DNA from: Siphonodentalium dalli
Lineage: Eukaryota > Mollusca > Scaphopoda > Gadilida > Siphonodentaliidae
Length of the DNA stretch: 64,000 nucleotides
Direction of reading: 5' to 3'
Assembly (NCBI GenBank): GCA_032622095.1
Contig: CP136063.1
Coordinates: 11,513,814 to 11,577,813, forward strand
Shown: positions 23,456-36,607 of the stretch, in pieces
Position numbering within the stretch: the stretch's first letter is position 1
Layout of the letters: each line of letters opens with the position of its first letter
Position numbers and translations under genes: made by a program
Notes under the pieces: generated by a model
What the model saw: only the letters and a program-made list of their open reading frames with translations
Told to the model about the DNA's origin: nothing
The model's database searches: none

Positions 23456-23853
23456 TCTCATTGGTTATGTATAACATAATATATTTTAAAACCAGTAGTT
23501 CGTGATGATAGGAAGCGTACGGGTGTGTTCTGGTCTCTGAGTCTCTCATGTGGCCTGAATCCATTGGGGACCATAATGGAAATAAATGGTCTTAGGATTG
23601 TCTTCTTATGCTATCCCGATTGTTTTTGGTCATCTGTCGGTGCCGGACAACTCCATACAGGCTCATACCATATATACACGCCATATTCATGCTGGACATT
23701 GATCAGCTACGGTGGTGGTGATGTACCACATGGTACAACACATCCTTCCGTAGATGACCAATGTCCAGTAATAAATCAAAATACTTTCATATTCTAACAA
23801 ATCAAATGTTAATGTATTCCATGTCTCAACCCGGACATATGTACCAAATGTCA

Positions 23854-24381
23854 TTAAAGATGGATTATCTCTTTAAATAACAAATTTTAAATAGTTGCGT
23901 GGGTATAAAATAATAGATATGAACTGAAGACCTATGTCCGGAAAAGCTTCTATCAATTAATATTGATTTTATTTCGAATATTAAATCGGGCCCATTTATG
24001 TTACTATTTTTAGAACCGACCATTCGGATGAGACCGTATTGCGATATAGAGCACTGGGCTGTTCCTACGGCTACGCAACGAATGTCAAATGTCACATATT
24101 GGTTGTGTGTATTGTTTTGTTCTACAGATATAAGCGATAATTTGTATAATTAAAGTTTATTTGTGACACAATTGCACAATATAATTTCTGGTCTCTGTTA
24201 ACAGTAACCACTATTGTTCGTTAGCTGAACAAACACACCTTTTTAGACCAGAAAATATTCGAAATAAAATTAATATTAATCGATAGAAGCATTTCCGGAC
24301 AGGAGTCTTCGATTCAAATATAGTATTTTATACCCCGGTAACTATATAATACATGTTTACAAAGAGATAATCCACCTTTAA
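23854..24381. mobile_element. MITE family B copy
   Basis: TTAAAGATGG... to ...CCACCTTTAA; closely matches 61429-61956, including the minus-strand shadow ORF. Confidence 0.85.
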
Positions 24382-24477
24382 CATTCATTGAGAAACAACG
24401 GACAAAACGCCGTATAACACCCAGCTTACACATTTGGAGCCAAAACTCGGCCTCGGTTTACACGTTATAGTGTGACC

Positions 24478-24844
24478 CAATTAATAGACTATGTCAGGTA
24501 ACATTGTTCTATTCCGTTTTCCACTGTTTCCAACCAATTTTCTAAACGCCCATTCCTGGACATACCTACTTATTTGTGTTCGCAAAGATTTCCCAGGGGT
24601 TTGTGGAAACTTAACGGCATCGCATTTTCGATAAACTTAACTGTCGATCAATGAAACTGTGTATTGCTCCATGAAACCATTAACAATCATCACGGGAGAG
24701 GAAAAGGCCGACAACACGTCTCAAACACGCCTGGAACAGGCTGGATATCCGACATAGCCAAAGCATACCGGTAGACCTGTACGAAGCACACAAGTTAAAA
24801 CTTTCGTTGTTCATTCATATAGCTCTGGAATACCCTGACTGGCG
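24478..24844 (+). promoter_or_regulatory. Conserved 5' flank of zinc-finger gene 2
   Basis: Closely similar to 43993-44309 before zinc-finger locus 3 (attaatagac.atgtcaggta, then ggaaacttaacgg.atcg, then ccattaacaatcatcacggg). It is more distantly similar to 15535 onwards. 24690-24740 also resembles the coding leader of zinc-finger gene 1 in decayed form, so gene 2 may have lost an N-terminal segment. Promoter activity is inferred from position. Confidence 0.45.
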
Positions 24845-26479
24845 ATGGATAAGATATCCCATGCAGGCGATCGTTCATATCAATGTGATGTGTGCGATAA
24901 AACATGTACTACATCCAGTAACTTGACGGTGCATAAGATACTTCACACTGGCGATCGTCCGTATCAGTGTGATGTTTGTGAAAAAGCATTTACTCAGTTG
25001 AGCAACCTGACGAAACATAAGAGGGCCCACACGGGGGATCGTCCATATCACTGTGATTTATGTAAGAAAACATTTACTCAGTTAAGTGGCCTAATGAAAC
25101 ATAAGAGGGTCCACACGGGAGATCGACCATATCAATGTGATGTGTGTGAAAAGGCATTTGCTCAGTTGAGTAACCTGACGAAACATAAGATGATCCACAC
25201 AGGGGATCGCCCATTTCAATGTGGCGTGTGTAACAAATTGTTTGCTAATGTGAGTAACCTGACGGTGCATACAAGACTCCACAGTGGCGATCGTCCGTAT
25301 CAGTGTAATTTGTGCGAGAAATCATTTAATCAATTGATCCACCTGACGAAACATAGGATGATCCACACTGGTGATCGCCCGTATCAATGCGATGTGTGCG
25401 ATAAAAAATTTACTACATCCAGAAACCTGGCGGTGCATAAGAGACTGCACACTGGCGATCGTCCGTATCATTGTGATGTTTGTGAAAAATCATTTACTCA
25501 GTTGAGCAACATGACCAGACATAAGAGGGTCCACACGGGTGATCGTCCATTTCAATGTGATGTGTCTGAGAAAACATGCACTCAGTTGAATGACCTAACG
25601 ACGAAACTTAAGTGGGTCCACACGGGAGATCGACCATACCAATGTGATGTGTGTGATAAATTATTTAGTAATTTGAGTAACCTGACGAAACACAAGAGGG
25701 TCCACACGGGGTATCGTCCATATCAATGTGATGTGTGTGAGAAAACATGTACTCAGTTAAGTGACCTAACGAAACATAAGAGGGTCCACACGGGAGATCG
25801 ACCATTTCAATGTGATGTATGTGAAAAAGCATTTGCTCAGTTGGGTAACCTGACGAAACATAAGAGGATCCACACAGGGGATCGCCCATTTCAATGTGAT
25901 GTGTGTGAAAAAAGATATATTCAGTTGAGTAGCCTGACTAAACATAAGAGGGTCCACACGGGAGATCGACCATACCAATGTGATGTGTGCGATAAATTAT
26001 TTAGTAATTTGAGTAACCTGACGAAACATAAGAGGACCCACACAATGGACCGTTCATTTCAATGTGATGTGTGCGACAAATCATTTACTCAGTTGAGAAG
26101 CCTGACAAAACATACGAGAATCCACGCCGGTGATCGCCCGTATCAATGTGGCGTGTGTAATAAATTGTTTGCTAATGTGAGTAACCTGACGGTGCATACA
26201 AGACTCCACACTGGCGATCGTCCGTATCAGTGTAATTTGTGCGAGAAATCATTTACTCAATTGATCCACCTGACGAAACATAGGAGGATCCACACTGGAG
26301 ATCGCCCGTATCAATGCGATGTGTGCGATAAATTATTTAGTAATTTGAGTAACCTGACGGTGCATAAGAAGCTCCACACTGGCGATCGACCGTATCCGTG
26401 TGATTTGTGCGAAAAATCATTTAATCAGCTGAGTCACCTGAAGGCGCACATAAAGAAAATCCACAAAATGCACACATGA
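24845..26479 (+). CDS. C2H2 zinc-finger protein 2 (19 tandem fingers)
   Basis: Genuine ATG at 24845, stop TGA at 26477-26479, 544 residues. It is almost entirely 28-residue C2H2 fingers with TGDRPYQC linkers; the first starts at residue 13. Two alternating finger types dominate, TQLSNLTKHKR and SNLSNLTKHKR/ANVSNLTVHTR. Finger 9 (FQCDVSEKTCTQLNDL) has a zinc Cys changed to Ser and an extra residue before its His pair, so it is probably unfolded. The last finger ends HIKKIHKMHT with a widened His spacing. No effector domain is visible, so it is a DNA-binding-only protein or one missing an upstream exon. It is probably a nuclear DNA-binding factor. Flanks are shared with zinc-finger locus 3 on both sides, pointing to whole-locus duplication. 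Confidence 0.87.
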   Translation: MDKISHAGDRSYQCDVCDKTCTTSSNLTVHKILHTGDRPYQCDVCEKAFTQLSNLTKHKRAHTGDRPYHCDLCKKTFTQLSGLMKHKRVHTGDRPYQCDVCEKAFAQLSNLTKHKMIHTGDRPFQCGVCNKLFANVSNLTVHTRLHSGDRPYQCNLCEKSFNQLIHLTKHRMIHTGDRPYQCDVCDKKFTTSRNLAVHKRLHTGDRPYHCDVCEKSFTQLSNMTRHKRVHTGDRPFQCDVSEKTCTQLNDLTTKLKWVHTGDRPYQCDVCDKLFSNLSNLTKHKRVHTGYRPYQCDVCEKTCTQLSDLTKHKRVHTGDRPFQCDVCEKAFAQLGNLTKHKRIHTGDRPFQCDVCEKRYIQLSSLTKHKRVHTGDRPYQCDVCDKLFSNLSNLTKHKRTHTMDRSFQCDVCDKSFTQLRSLTKHTRIHAGDRPYQCGVCNKLFANVSNLTVHTRLHTGDRPYQCNLCEKSFTQLIHLTKHRRIHTGDRPYQCDVCDKLFSNLSNLTVHKKLHTGDRPYPCDLCEKSFNQLSHLKAHIKKIHKMHT

Positions 26480-26659
26480 GATGGACCACATCAATGTGAA
26501 GTATATGAGAAATAATTTTATTATTATTATTATACCTTTATTTCAGACTTTGTTGGTCCATATGAGTTTGTTCTAGATGTATTACGTATAAATAATCAGT
26601 CAAATAATATACGATAATCCCAACAATTCAAAAAATACGTTAAAACTAAATTGAAAGAT
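26480..26659 (+). other. Conserved 3' flank of zinc-finger genes 2 and 3
   Basis: gaaataattt.attattatt, actttatttcagact and tgctggtccatat recur at 60960-61040 after locus 3. No polyadenylation signal can be fixed. Confidence 0.5.
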
Positions 26660-28048
26660 ATGAGAGGCCAAATTCACTGTGCTTCAATGCAAGTAATATA
26701 ATTACGCTTAAAGGTGGATTATATCTCTAAATAACACATTTTAAATAGTTGCGTGGGTATGAAATAATAAATATGAACCGAAGACCCCTGTCCGGAAAAG
26801 CTTCTATAAATTAATATTGATTTTATTTCGAATATTTAATTGGGACCGTTTATGTGTCTATTTTTAGAACAAACCATTCGTGTGATACCATATTGCAATG
26901 TAGAGCACTGGGTTGTTCCCATGGCTACACACCGAAAGTCAAAAGTCGCAGATTGATTGATTGTTTGTATTGTTTTGTTCCAAAGTTATAAGCGATAATG
27001 AGTATAATTAACGTTTATTTGTGCAAAATTGTACACTAAAATTTCTGGTATCTGTTAACAGTAACCACTATTGTTCGTTAGCTAAACAACTACACCTTTT
27101 TAGACTAGAAAATATTCGAAATAACATTAATATTCTCGATAGAAGCATATCCAGACAGGATTATTCGATTCAGATCTGATATTTTTTTACCCCGGTAACT
27201 ATATAATACATGTTGACAAAGAGATATTCCACCTCGGCTCAAATCGAATTTAGTGAACTCGGTTGATAAATTCCGTATAAAATATCACATGATCAAATAA
27301 ACGCAAAGCAACGCGAAATTTTCATCGAAAACAGCGATAATAAACTGCAGCGATCACAAGTCATTTGAAGAACGATGTGACGTCATCGCACGCGCTGATA
27401 TTAAACGTGTCTCTTACCGATACATTTGAAACTGTTTTTATGGGCAAATGATGTGATAACAAGAGATAATCCACCTTTAATAGTCCAGACGCCAAGTCTG
27501 AAAAGGGCTCTATTTTAGGAGTTAGTTCAACCGGTCACCAAGAAAATTTTCGCGTGTTACCTGTTGTGGGAGATGTTGTTTCTGAAAGTGTTGCAAACTG
27601 TTTTTATTCATGGTTTTTAATTGAATAAAGCTAGACTGAAAAAGCAAAGCACAAATCGGGAAATTAAAAACCACAACCTAACACAGTCTGTTGATATTGA
27701 CAGAGTCAACCATGAGCGTCATATGTGCGACTAAACGTCGTGGATAACTTTAAAATTGAATTAGTTCATTTACCTTATTCTACACATGTATGTTATTATG
27801 TGAAAGGTGTAAAAGTCATGGCGGACTTATTTCCCAATATATTTTTGATGATGAACCACACATTACAAGTTAAAAAAATGTCGTCTCAGCCGATATTATT
27901 TTTGAGGGACGATCTATATTGATGGGAATCTAAACATAAACAGTTGTACTTTAACTAAAATATTTGTGCTTAATCGTAATATTTTATGCTTTGGCGAAAT
28001 GAATTACACTTAAGCGCAAATAATTATTAATAACGAATTTGGCCTCCC
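26660..28048. mobile_element. MITE family A, composite copy
   Basis: Left end agaggccaaattcac, right end gaatttggcctcccat at 28035-28048, with decayed cttaagcgcaaat palindromes at 27950-28020. A MITE B is nested inside, and a segment 27234-27290 matches the palindrome at 13805-14000. Its length is doubled by these insertions. Confidence 0.55.
26708..27234. mobile_element. MITE family B nested in MITE A
   Basis: TTAAAGGTGGATTATATCTC at the left. The right end is split: agagatattccacct at about 27220-27234 and again agataatccacctttaa ending at 27480, suggesting a later insertion (27235-27465) into its right terminal repeat. Confidence 0.65.
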
Positions 28049-29934
28049 ATATAAAAACATATAAATGATTGAATTGTTCATATCCTTCATTCTCTCGCGA
28101 AAAAACGCACTTTCTCCTCATCAGCGGCGATCACAAAAACGTGCCAACTGTAAATGTTGATTAATTACTACTTTTTTATGACAAATTGTTTCCGAAATTG
28201 TCATCGCATTGTGCAAAGATATACATTTTATGAGTTGCGCCATTCTCCGCTTTGTAGTGACATTGAAATTATACGTGCGATCAAGTGCAACCATTCCCTG
28301 ATTTCGCACAAGACCGGGTAAGTCTATTTACGCTGCCGTGTTCAAATGTACTGGCCCATATCATATACTTCATACCCTATCACCCGATAAGCTGTCATAA
28401 ACTATAAACTATAATTTACATGCTGGTTGTTTGATCTGTTATACATTTCACCTGATTACTATTTTATTGTTTATATGAGTCAAGTACATTTCGTCTTGTT
28501 TTCTGGTCACGACAAATATGGTCAATAGGTTGTTCACGACTTATTTAGGTGAGTGTCCTATCGTATATATATAATAGAATGAGTATACTTGCAAGATGAA
28601 ACGGAACAAAATGTATAACTGTAAACGCACGTTACTGGGACCTTACAAGGGCCTTAGTGGAGATGACATTGATCTACATGTATGCCATGTTGCATATGGG
28701 ACAGTGAGGTGAAAAACTTCCTTCCCGAAACCCTTTGGAATGAAGCTTTGAGAAATGTAAAATTGAAATAAATAAACTTGTCCTGGTGTAACTAGGATAT
28801 TTAAGCCTAGATCATTGTGTACATGGAGCAAGAACGAGAAAATGTCTCAACATTTAACTTGACTATCTATGGTTTGAAAATCAGTACATCCAACTAATCA
28901 GTGAATTATTTGCATGGGTATCAATTCAGATTACCTGTTACTCTCACAACAACTGAAGTATTCCAGCATAGTGACTGCCAAAAGCAATTAGTATAATTGA
29001 AGTAGCTCCACTAGATTAACAAAGGCGGTGTGAAATAATGCTAGATAATGGGCTGGTTGACCGATTAATCATGAAATAGTTAGAAATTATGGAATTGTGT
29101 GTATAACGCACAATTACGTAGGTTTGCAGATAGCAGAATTTATAGAATAATATTTCCAATTGCAGTCTGGTAATTGTCCTCTTTATGTATTATTTTCAAA
29201 ATATGTCAACTCTATGTTTGGATCATGTAGAAGCTTGCAGATGAAACTGATATCTCACCGAATATACTGGGAAAATTAATAATTTGTAAATTGGATGCAT
29301 ATACCTTTTAGTGAGAACAATTATAGCAGTTCTTTCAGTTTGAAATGTTCTATTTTATAAGTTACATTTGTATACCGGTACCTTATATAGTAAGTTAAAC
29401 TAGTGTTTTGTGTGCACCTTTCAAATTCTGGTGGGTTAGTACTGTATCTTTCCACTTCCATCAATTCATTAGAATTTCCATTTAGCACTGTCCAATTTGA
29501 CCACCCAGGTAGAACTAGAATACTCTCATGACACACTCACCTGGAAACTCCAATACATGATTGCATGTATGTGTACATGTGTGTGGTACTGGTAGATAAG
29601 TGCCTATTAGCCAGTTTAAAAAAAATCTTTATTAATTATTTTCCAATTAAATCAGCTTCTGAAACATGGTTAACTGTCACTTGAACTAGATAAGATAACT
29701 TTCCAATCAATGATACAGTAGGGTTTTATGTGGGTTTAGACCAAAATTAGTGAAAATTTGGGGATGCATGTCCAAAATTTGGGAGTAATTTTTTTTTTTT
29801 GCAGGTTTTGGGTGGTGATTCCCCGAAAATGTCTGATGCATGACACGGCATACCTTCCTGCTAATTTTATAATATGATCGTACGTGACACGTAATGGAGC
29901 AACCACCAAGTTCAACGTTACAATAATTATATGA
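28049..29934. other. Intergenic, nothing recognised
   Basis: AT-rich; short ORFs without domains. No repeat array noticed. Confidence 0.35.
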
Positions 29935-30478
29935 TGTACCATACAGGGTACAGCATGTGTTACACCACTCGGAGAAATGTCTGTGTCGTCACACAAATAC
30001 CATGCTAGAACTTGGATTAATATATTCGTAATCGTATATAGTCACCAATAGCCGGGTTAGTACCGTAGTAACGGACATTGCCCATCTAGTGAACTATTCA
30101 AACCCAGCATTGAAATCATGGTTATGATCAGTCCAAACATATGAGTAAAGTTTGAACATAAGATAATAATAGCTGAGAACCTGGTGCGAATTTAACTGTG
30201 GTGGGGCCTCAAGCATATCTACCTCTGCACGTCAGAAAAGAAAAGTAGCTTGAGGATGGAAGTGAACCATCATCCCACAGCGAAATCAACCAGGCCTGTT
30301 GGGTTTGAATAGTTCACTAGATAGGCAATGTCAGGTACTACGGTAGTAACCCGGCTATTGGTGACTATATACGATTACGAATATATCAATTAAAGTTCTT
30401 ACATGGTATTTTAGTGTGATGACACAGACATTTCTCTGAGTGGTGTAGCACATGTAGTACTAGTACCCTGTATGTATA
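29935..30478. mobile_element. Long-TIR foldback element (arms about 180 bp)
   Basis: 29937-30112 (gtaccatacagggtac..., gtgactat at 30040-30047 inverted later) is the inverse of 30305-30478. Both arms contain ataatcgtatatagtcacca-type sequence and an inner gaatagttcactaga / tctagtgaactattc. The 190-bp centre has no ORF. Confidence 0.7.
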
Positions 30479-30554
30479 TATACATATATATATATCACAG
30501 CAGAAGTTTCCTTAGAATTAATGGATGGAAATGGAATGCCTCTAATATTTGTAT

Positions 30555-30960
30555 TATTTGAGTCGGACATAGATTACCTTAGCTGCAGGCAATCAATGCA
30601 ATACGTGTAAACTATGTAGAAAAAGAAATTATTGAATAAAGTGTAGTGAATATGATGCGTCACTTTAATATTTGAGTCGGACATAGCTTACCTTACCTGA
30701 AGGCAATCAATGCAATAAGTGATGTAGAAACAGAAATTATTGAATGAAGTGTAATGAATATGAAGCGTCATTTTAATGCAATATCGATTGGGAGGAAGAG
30801 AAATGTCACTTTAATAGTTAACAATGATATACATATATAATTATAGATTATCCCCATTGAAGACGATCAATGCAATGACCAGTGTAGAAATGGAAAAAAA
30901 ATGTTGCCTGAATGAATCGATGTGTGAACATAAAGTCTCACTTTAATGAAATGTTGAGAT
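30555..30960. repeat. Diverged tandem repeat, about 113-bp unit, about 3.5 copies
   Basis: atttgagtcggacatag recurs at 30556 and 30669; caatcaatgcaat, gtagaaa.agaaattattgaat and gcgtca.tttaat follow in order in each unit. The third copy (about 30840) is more diverged. Confidence 0.6.
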
Positions 30961-31097
30961 GATGGAATCAACGATGAATTTGCAATTTCTGTAATGATGA
31001 AATTGGTTCACATACCGGTATACATGTATATGCAGCTGAAAATGTGAATTGACTGAAATGTAATTATGAAAGTGTCAATGACAATGTAGCTCAATGA

Positions 31098-31860
31098 GGA
31101 AAATCCAAGATGTATTTTGGCCGAATGACCACAAAACAGCTCGTTCCCATCTACATGTCATTGTTAACACCAATGACAAATTTCATGAAGATCCGACCAA
31201 AGCTACGACATGTAGCCCGCGCCAGAGGATTTAGTCATGCAAAGAGTAAAATCCAAGATGGCTGCTGGCGGCCATGTTTTTTTGGCCGAACGACCCCAAA
31301 ATGGCTCGTTCCCATCTGCCTGTCATTATTAACATCCATGACAAATTTCATGATAATCAGACGAACAGTATGACCTGTAGACCACGCGAATCGATTTAAT
31401 TTTGAAATCCAAGATGGCTGCCAGCGGCCATGTTTTTTGACCGAATGACCCCAAAAGGATTCTTTCCAATCTACATGTCATTGTTAACATCCATGAAAAA
31501 TTTCATGAAGATCCTACCAAAGCTACGACCTGTAGCCCGCGCCAAAGGATTTAGTCAGCAAAGAGTAAAATCAAAGATGGCTGCTGGCAGCCATGTTTTT
31601 GGTGGAACAACCACAAAATGACTCGTTAACATCGATGATAAATTTCATGATGATCAGACAAACAGTAAGACATGTAGACCGCGCCAATCGATTTAATTTT
31701 GAAATCCAAGATGGCTGTCAGCCGCCATGTTTTTTGGCCAATGACCCAAAATGATGACCTGTTCCCATCTACATGTCAATGTCAACATTCATGATAAATT
31801 TGATAAAGATCAGACCAAAGGTACGACCTGTAGCCTGCGCCAAAGGAAATTGTTGACGGA
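31098..31860. repeat. Tandem repeat, about 155-bp unit, five copies
   Basis: Units start at about 31108, 31250, 31408, 31571 and 31705 with aatccaagatggctgc.., then ggccatgttttttggccgaa and acaaatttcatgaagatc, and a final gtagcccgcgcca. It ends in a gttgacggacacacac tail at 31850. The ORFs at 31110 and 31430 are by-products. Layout and tail suggest the end of a dispersed element. Confidence 0.7.
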
Positions 31861-34599
31861 CACACACACGCACACATGGACGTCGTTGAGCTAATAATGA
31901 ATATGTGATGTGTCGCTTTTAATGAATTGGCAATGACAGCAGTATGGAAACGGTCACTGCGGTGGAGTTACGATACATGCCGTTAGGTTATGATACACGG
32001 TCTACAGCCCTACAGGTATTATCGGGTTGTCACACCAGACGTTGAAGAAAATTATGATATATGTCCATGAGGATCTTTTTAAAGATTGGGTAAGTGTTGG
32101 CGCTGGGTATAGCTGTTAAAACATCCGTTAAAACCGCCATAAACAGAATTAATATTATAAACAAACCTTGTTCTTATACCAATCATAAATACATGTATCA
32201 CATTAATTTCAGCATGTTGTTATGTTAGTACTTTGTGTTACATTGTATGTAAGCAAACGTCATCTTATGTAAACAAACAGTACATCTACATGTATGTAAA
32301 GAGTATGCGATAAGCAAAACACTCAACACCGAGTAGACCCCCACTTCATATACATGTATATGAAATTTTGTTAGAAATACCACCGTTATTTCACGCCTTT
32401 AGATTAGGCTAATTTGGGGACATTTTGGGGGACAGAGGTGATAGGTTTGAGTGAGGGGGGGTACCCCCTTGTGACTATTGTGGGTACTTTTTAAAGTAAA
32501 CCTAAAATGGGGGCTGTCTGGTTGTTCTGAAGCATATGAAAGGTGAAATAAATGAACCAATGGCCCCCATATCATTTCCTGGCAATTTGGGCTTATATCA
32601 GCATTCAGCAAGTTATGTTACATGTACCCTTATATTTTCAAGTTTTGTAGGTCACAATTTATTGAATATTGGGAATATTGGATCATTTGACATCAACAAT
32701 GCCATTTTATAGATGTACGGTGCTTGAATGTTCACCAAGCAGTTCACCAACACACTGATCATGGGTATTTCCAATTAAAATTTAATTTAATCCAAGTTAA
32801 ATCGCATAATCAAAGTAATTAATGGCTGAACATCACCAACTTCAACTGTGGAATCTGACCCAATGCCTCCCATACAGAGAGGCCTAAGCTGAATGAGGTT
32901 CCCAGAGGGTCAATTTGGTGATGCTAGCCCTCTGGGGACCTCATTCCGCAAATGTCAGCCACACTAAATTCAGGCTTGGAGACCGCCCACCTCTAGTTCT
33001 ATTGAGAATCATATATTAACCCTTCATTTACTAAATGCTTATTGACAAGTAGATGTTGTGGGAAGTGTTCAGATAAAGTCGTTTGTTGAACTTTTCTGAA
33101 CATTTCCAACCAATTAATAGATATCCTTCTACACATGTACATGTATGTATTATCTGTTAGTCTGTTGTCATCTGTTGCATTTCCTGAACACCCCTCTGAA
33201 TGAATAATAGATCATTCAAATAAATTCTTTTTTACTTGGTGGGAGAATCCATTTAGTAAAGAAAGGGTTATATCAAATTTTCGCTACGATAAGGCAGCAA
33301 TGATTCATAGCCCTACAAGTCAGTGGAATCATGAACTTATTTACAACATACCGCATTACCGGTATAGCCATTTAATAAGCTAAATCTCTGATTTTGTTGT
33401 TGAATGGGTCACCATGAATCACTCTCAACCTAATCAATCACCACAGTGTTTTGCTTATCGCTCACTATTTACATGCTGTATATATATACAAACGCTCCGC
33501 TCACACAAAGTGTTTTGCGGAAAATAACGCATTCTTAAAATGATCATTATTCTGCATGTATACTATTAGGATATTATTGAGGAAACTTTCATAATTTGGT
33601 AACTGTTATTTCTAAATTATTACTTATTACATATACATATGTACATGTACACATACATGTATACCGGCAGACTTTCATTTTTAGAAAATGTAGGCACGCA
33701 GAGTCCCGCTCGCTGGGTTTTGGCCAGGCGCGCGGTTTCTATCAAGATAAAATAAACAGCGGAAATACATTCATAAATGCCGCGTAAATTGAATTTGTTT
33801 ACTCACGATCGATGTCCAGTGAATCTCTTTGATGGTTTAACACTGCTTAATCCACTATCCATAAGCACAAGTGAATGTTACACACTATGTTTTATATTCT
33901 ACATGCTCCTATATTAAATGTAATTCATAATAATTAATAAGGAATCAATTTAATACTCAGATTCCAAGCTGACAGAATAAATATCAACATCTCCTGGCCA
34001 CGTGGTCTCGATTTGATTTTCGAGGAATTTATGTGACGTCATAAGCCATACCGGTACATAGAAATGTATTTTTAGCTTCGAATCATTCAGTCTCAGACAA
34101 ATAGTGCATTTGACACGTCACACCGTGTGACCTCGTCTGGGTAGACACTGATAATAGCGTTATCAGGTTCGCTCTCTGTATTTGGCCTAGGTGCGCAATC
34201 GATCGCTCGCTGGTTTTCAGTTTTAGCCGTGCGATGGTGCGCAAGAGCGATCGCGCGCCTCAAAAATGAAAGTCTATACCGGTACACTTAGCTGATGTGC
34301 CTGACTTCATCCGGGCTCTTTAGGGAACAACGTTGCCAACCGGTATACATGTACAATGTATGAGTATATATCGAGGTCGCAGTCAAGGACACAGTCGCAT
34401 ATGAAATTGGACCCACCCATATAGTTCCCGGGATCAAAGTAGGCCTTTGGTACATTAATACAAAATTTTAGTCCGATCAGTCGTGCAGTTTTCAAGTCTA
34501 TAACACACAGAGACAGAAGTTCTATGTACCTACATGTATATGAGCGAGGTCAAGGACATGGTAACTCATGAAATTGGACCCGCCCATTTCCGGGATCAA
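31861..34599. other. Intergenic; one hairpin, no gene
   Basis: Mostly AT-rich with acatgtacatgta tracts. 32891-32946 is a hairpin: gaatgaggttcccagaggg pairs with ccctctggggacctcattc around an 18-base loop. ORFs of 62-70 codons elsewhere here have no domain. Confidence 0.45.
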
Positions 34600-35690
34600 A
34601 GTAGACATACAATACATGTACCCCGCTGGACAAAACAAGTATCCATTGGCACTGCAGTGTATTTGCTGTTCGGCTGCGGTGTCGAGTTTGTAACTGCAGT
34701 TGAGCACCGCAGCCGAACGGCAAGTACATGCGGCCAAACGGCAAGTTCACTGCGGCCGAAAGGCAACTACCCTCACGGTCGAATGGCATGTACACCATGG
34801 TTAGATTTCTGGTTTGTATTGTCTTTTTTCAGTTTGATGAAAGTACACCGTGGCAAATACACCATGCCGAATGGCAATTATATCACGACCCAACTGTTAG
34901 CCGGTGGCGCCGCGGTGTAGTTGCATTTCAGCTGCGGTGGCAATGCTAACCGGACCGCAGTCAAGTGGTCCCACACACAGACAGAATTTCCGAAAAACAA
35001 CCGATGAACAAATGACCGATGATGAAAAACAACTAACGAAAAAACACACCGGCTGACGAATGGTGGCAAATGACAGATAAATGGCGAGGATGACGATGGC
35101 AAATGGCAACAAACAACAACGAAGAAAATTACCGACTGATGACAAAAAACACGATGTCGAACAATCGATGACGAAAAATTACTGATGACGAAAAACAAAG
35201 AGCCAAAGATGAACACGATGTCGAATGATCGATGACGAAAAATGTCTTGATGACAAACACATCGACCCAGGCCTGCAGGTTTCAAAATTATGTGTAACCT
35301 ACAGTACATGTATTTTTTTTTCGCCTGGTTTGTGCTTAGGTAATCCTAGTCCAAATCTACGGGATATAATGTACCCTGCTGGACAAAACAAGTTTCCAGT
35401 TGACCACGGTGCAGTTAGCATTGCCACTGCGGCCGAAATGCACTACATTGTACACCGCGGCTCCACTGGCTAACTACATTTGGGCTGCGGTGTACTTGCC
35501 ACAAAAACCACGACTGATCACAAATGAACAAAGGATGAAAACAAACGACCAACAATAAACACGACGACAAACTACCAAGGACGAAAAACGACAGACGACA
35601 ACCAAACACAAATGACGACAAACACACTGACTGTGACACTGATGACCAACGAATGACCACGACAATTTGTCAAATGATCAAAAATGATTA
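34600..35690. repeat. Low-complexity region, two related blocks
   Basis: Block 1 (about 34615-35260) and block 2 (about 35370-35690) both start gtaccc.gctggacaaaacaa, pass through ctgcggccgaa.. motifs, then run into purine-rich degenerate repeats of gatgacgaaaaacaac/gacgacaaac. Overlapping ORFs are composition effects. Confidence 0.55.
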
Positions 35691-36607
35691 AATGAAATAA
35701 TAATCAAAATTTAATTTTTAATTTAAAGCAAACAGACCTACCTTTAAAAAAATCTTGGATTTGGAGAAAAATGCCTCCAGGAGCACGCATTGTGCTGTTG
35801 TGTTCACAACTCCACAAGAATCCTCATCAGATATCAATTCCTTGAACTTAAGTTGAAGTTGAAGATGGTAACTACTATTACTAACTAGGAAACATACTAC
35901 AATTTTAGTATCACAATTTACACGTAACACAGAATTCGTTCTTTCATTTTTTTATCTTTCTTTGAACTTCGAACTTTTTGGATGATTGAATGATTCTGGA
36001 ATCTTGATCATTGTTGTCTGTAACAGTTTACAGTGAAGCCTAACGCAGTAACTGTCGATTGTCACGAAATCAAGCGATTAATTAATCTACGTACACTCGT
36101 ACATTTGTGAAAATTGTTTGCCATGAAGCGAAGGTGAAGGCCTTATCGGTCTATGGGATATACGGAAGTAATTTCCGATCAAGTAACTGCCGTAAGCCGG
36201 ATGACACTGACAGAACGGTCGCTTGATGGGGGGTAATTAATTATTATGCTAATGATATACCAATGATTTTTATCAGATGAAAAGGCTGTAATTAATCCTC
36301 AGAAAGAACTGAATAGGCTAAACTTGAAAGTCGGGTACATTCTAGAATCTGGGAATGAATTTGATCAGTTGTTGTTGTTGTCTGCATATTCCTCCGTTAT
36401 ATCGGAGCACCCTGTAGTTTCTGCTGGATTCTGCGCAGTCACCACCCGGAAGTCACGTGTTAAATTCACAAATAAACGTACACGGTAATTTCTCTCATGG
36501 TATATAGAAATATATAAAAATTATATAAAAATATAAAAATTATATGACGTCATAATTCACATGCATTTAGGTATAAACACCCACTGGGGTGGTTGCTATT
36601 ATAATAT
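35691..36607. other. Intergenic, nothing recognised
   Basis: No supported ORF, repeat or RNA gene. Confidence 0.35.

Noticed and set aside
23865-24095. Minus-strand ORF almost identical to one at 61440-61700
   Set aside because: Conservation comes from both lying in MITE B copies; no domain, and other copies lack it.
34534-35309. Several overlapping ORFs of 70-140 codons on both strands
   Set aside because: All in low-complexity purine/pyrimidine-biased repeats; no domain.
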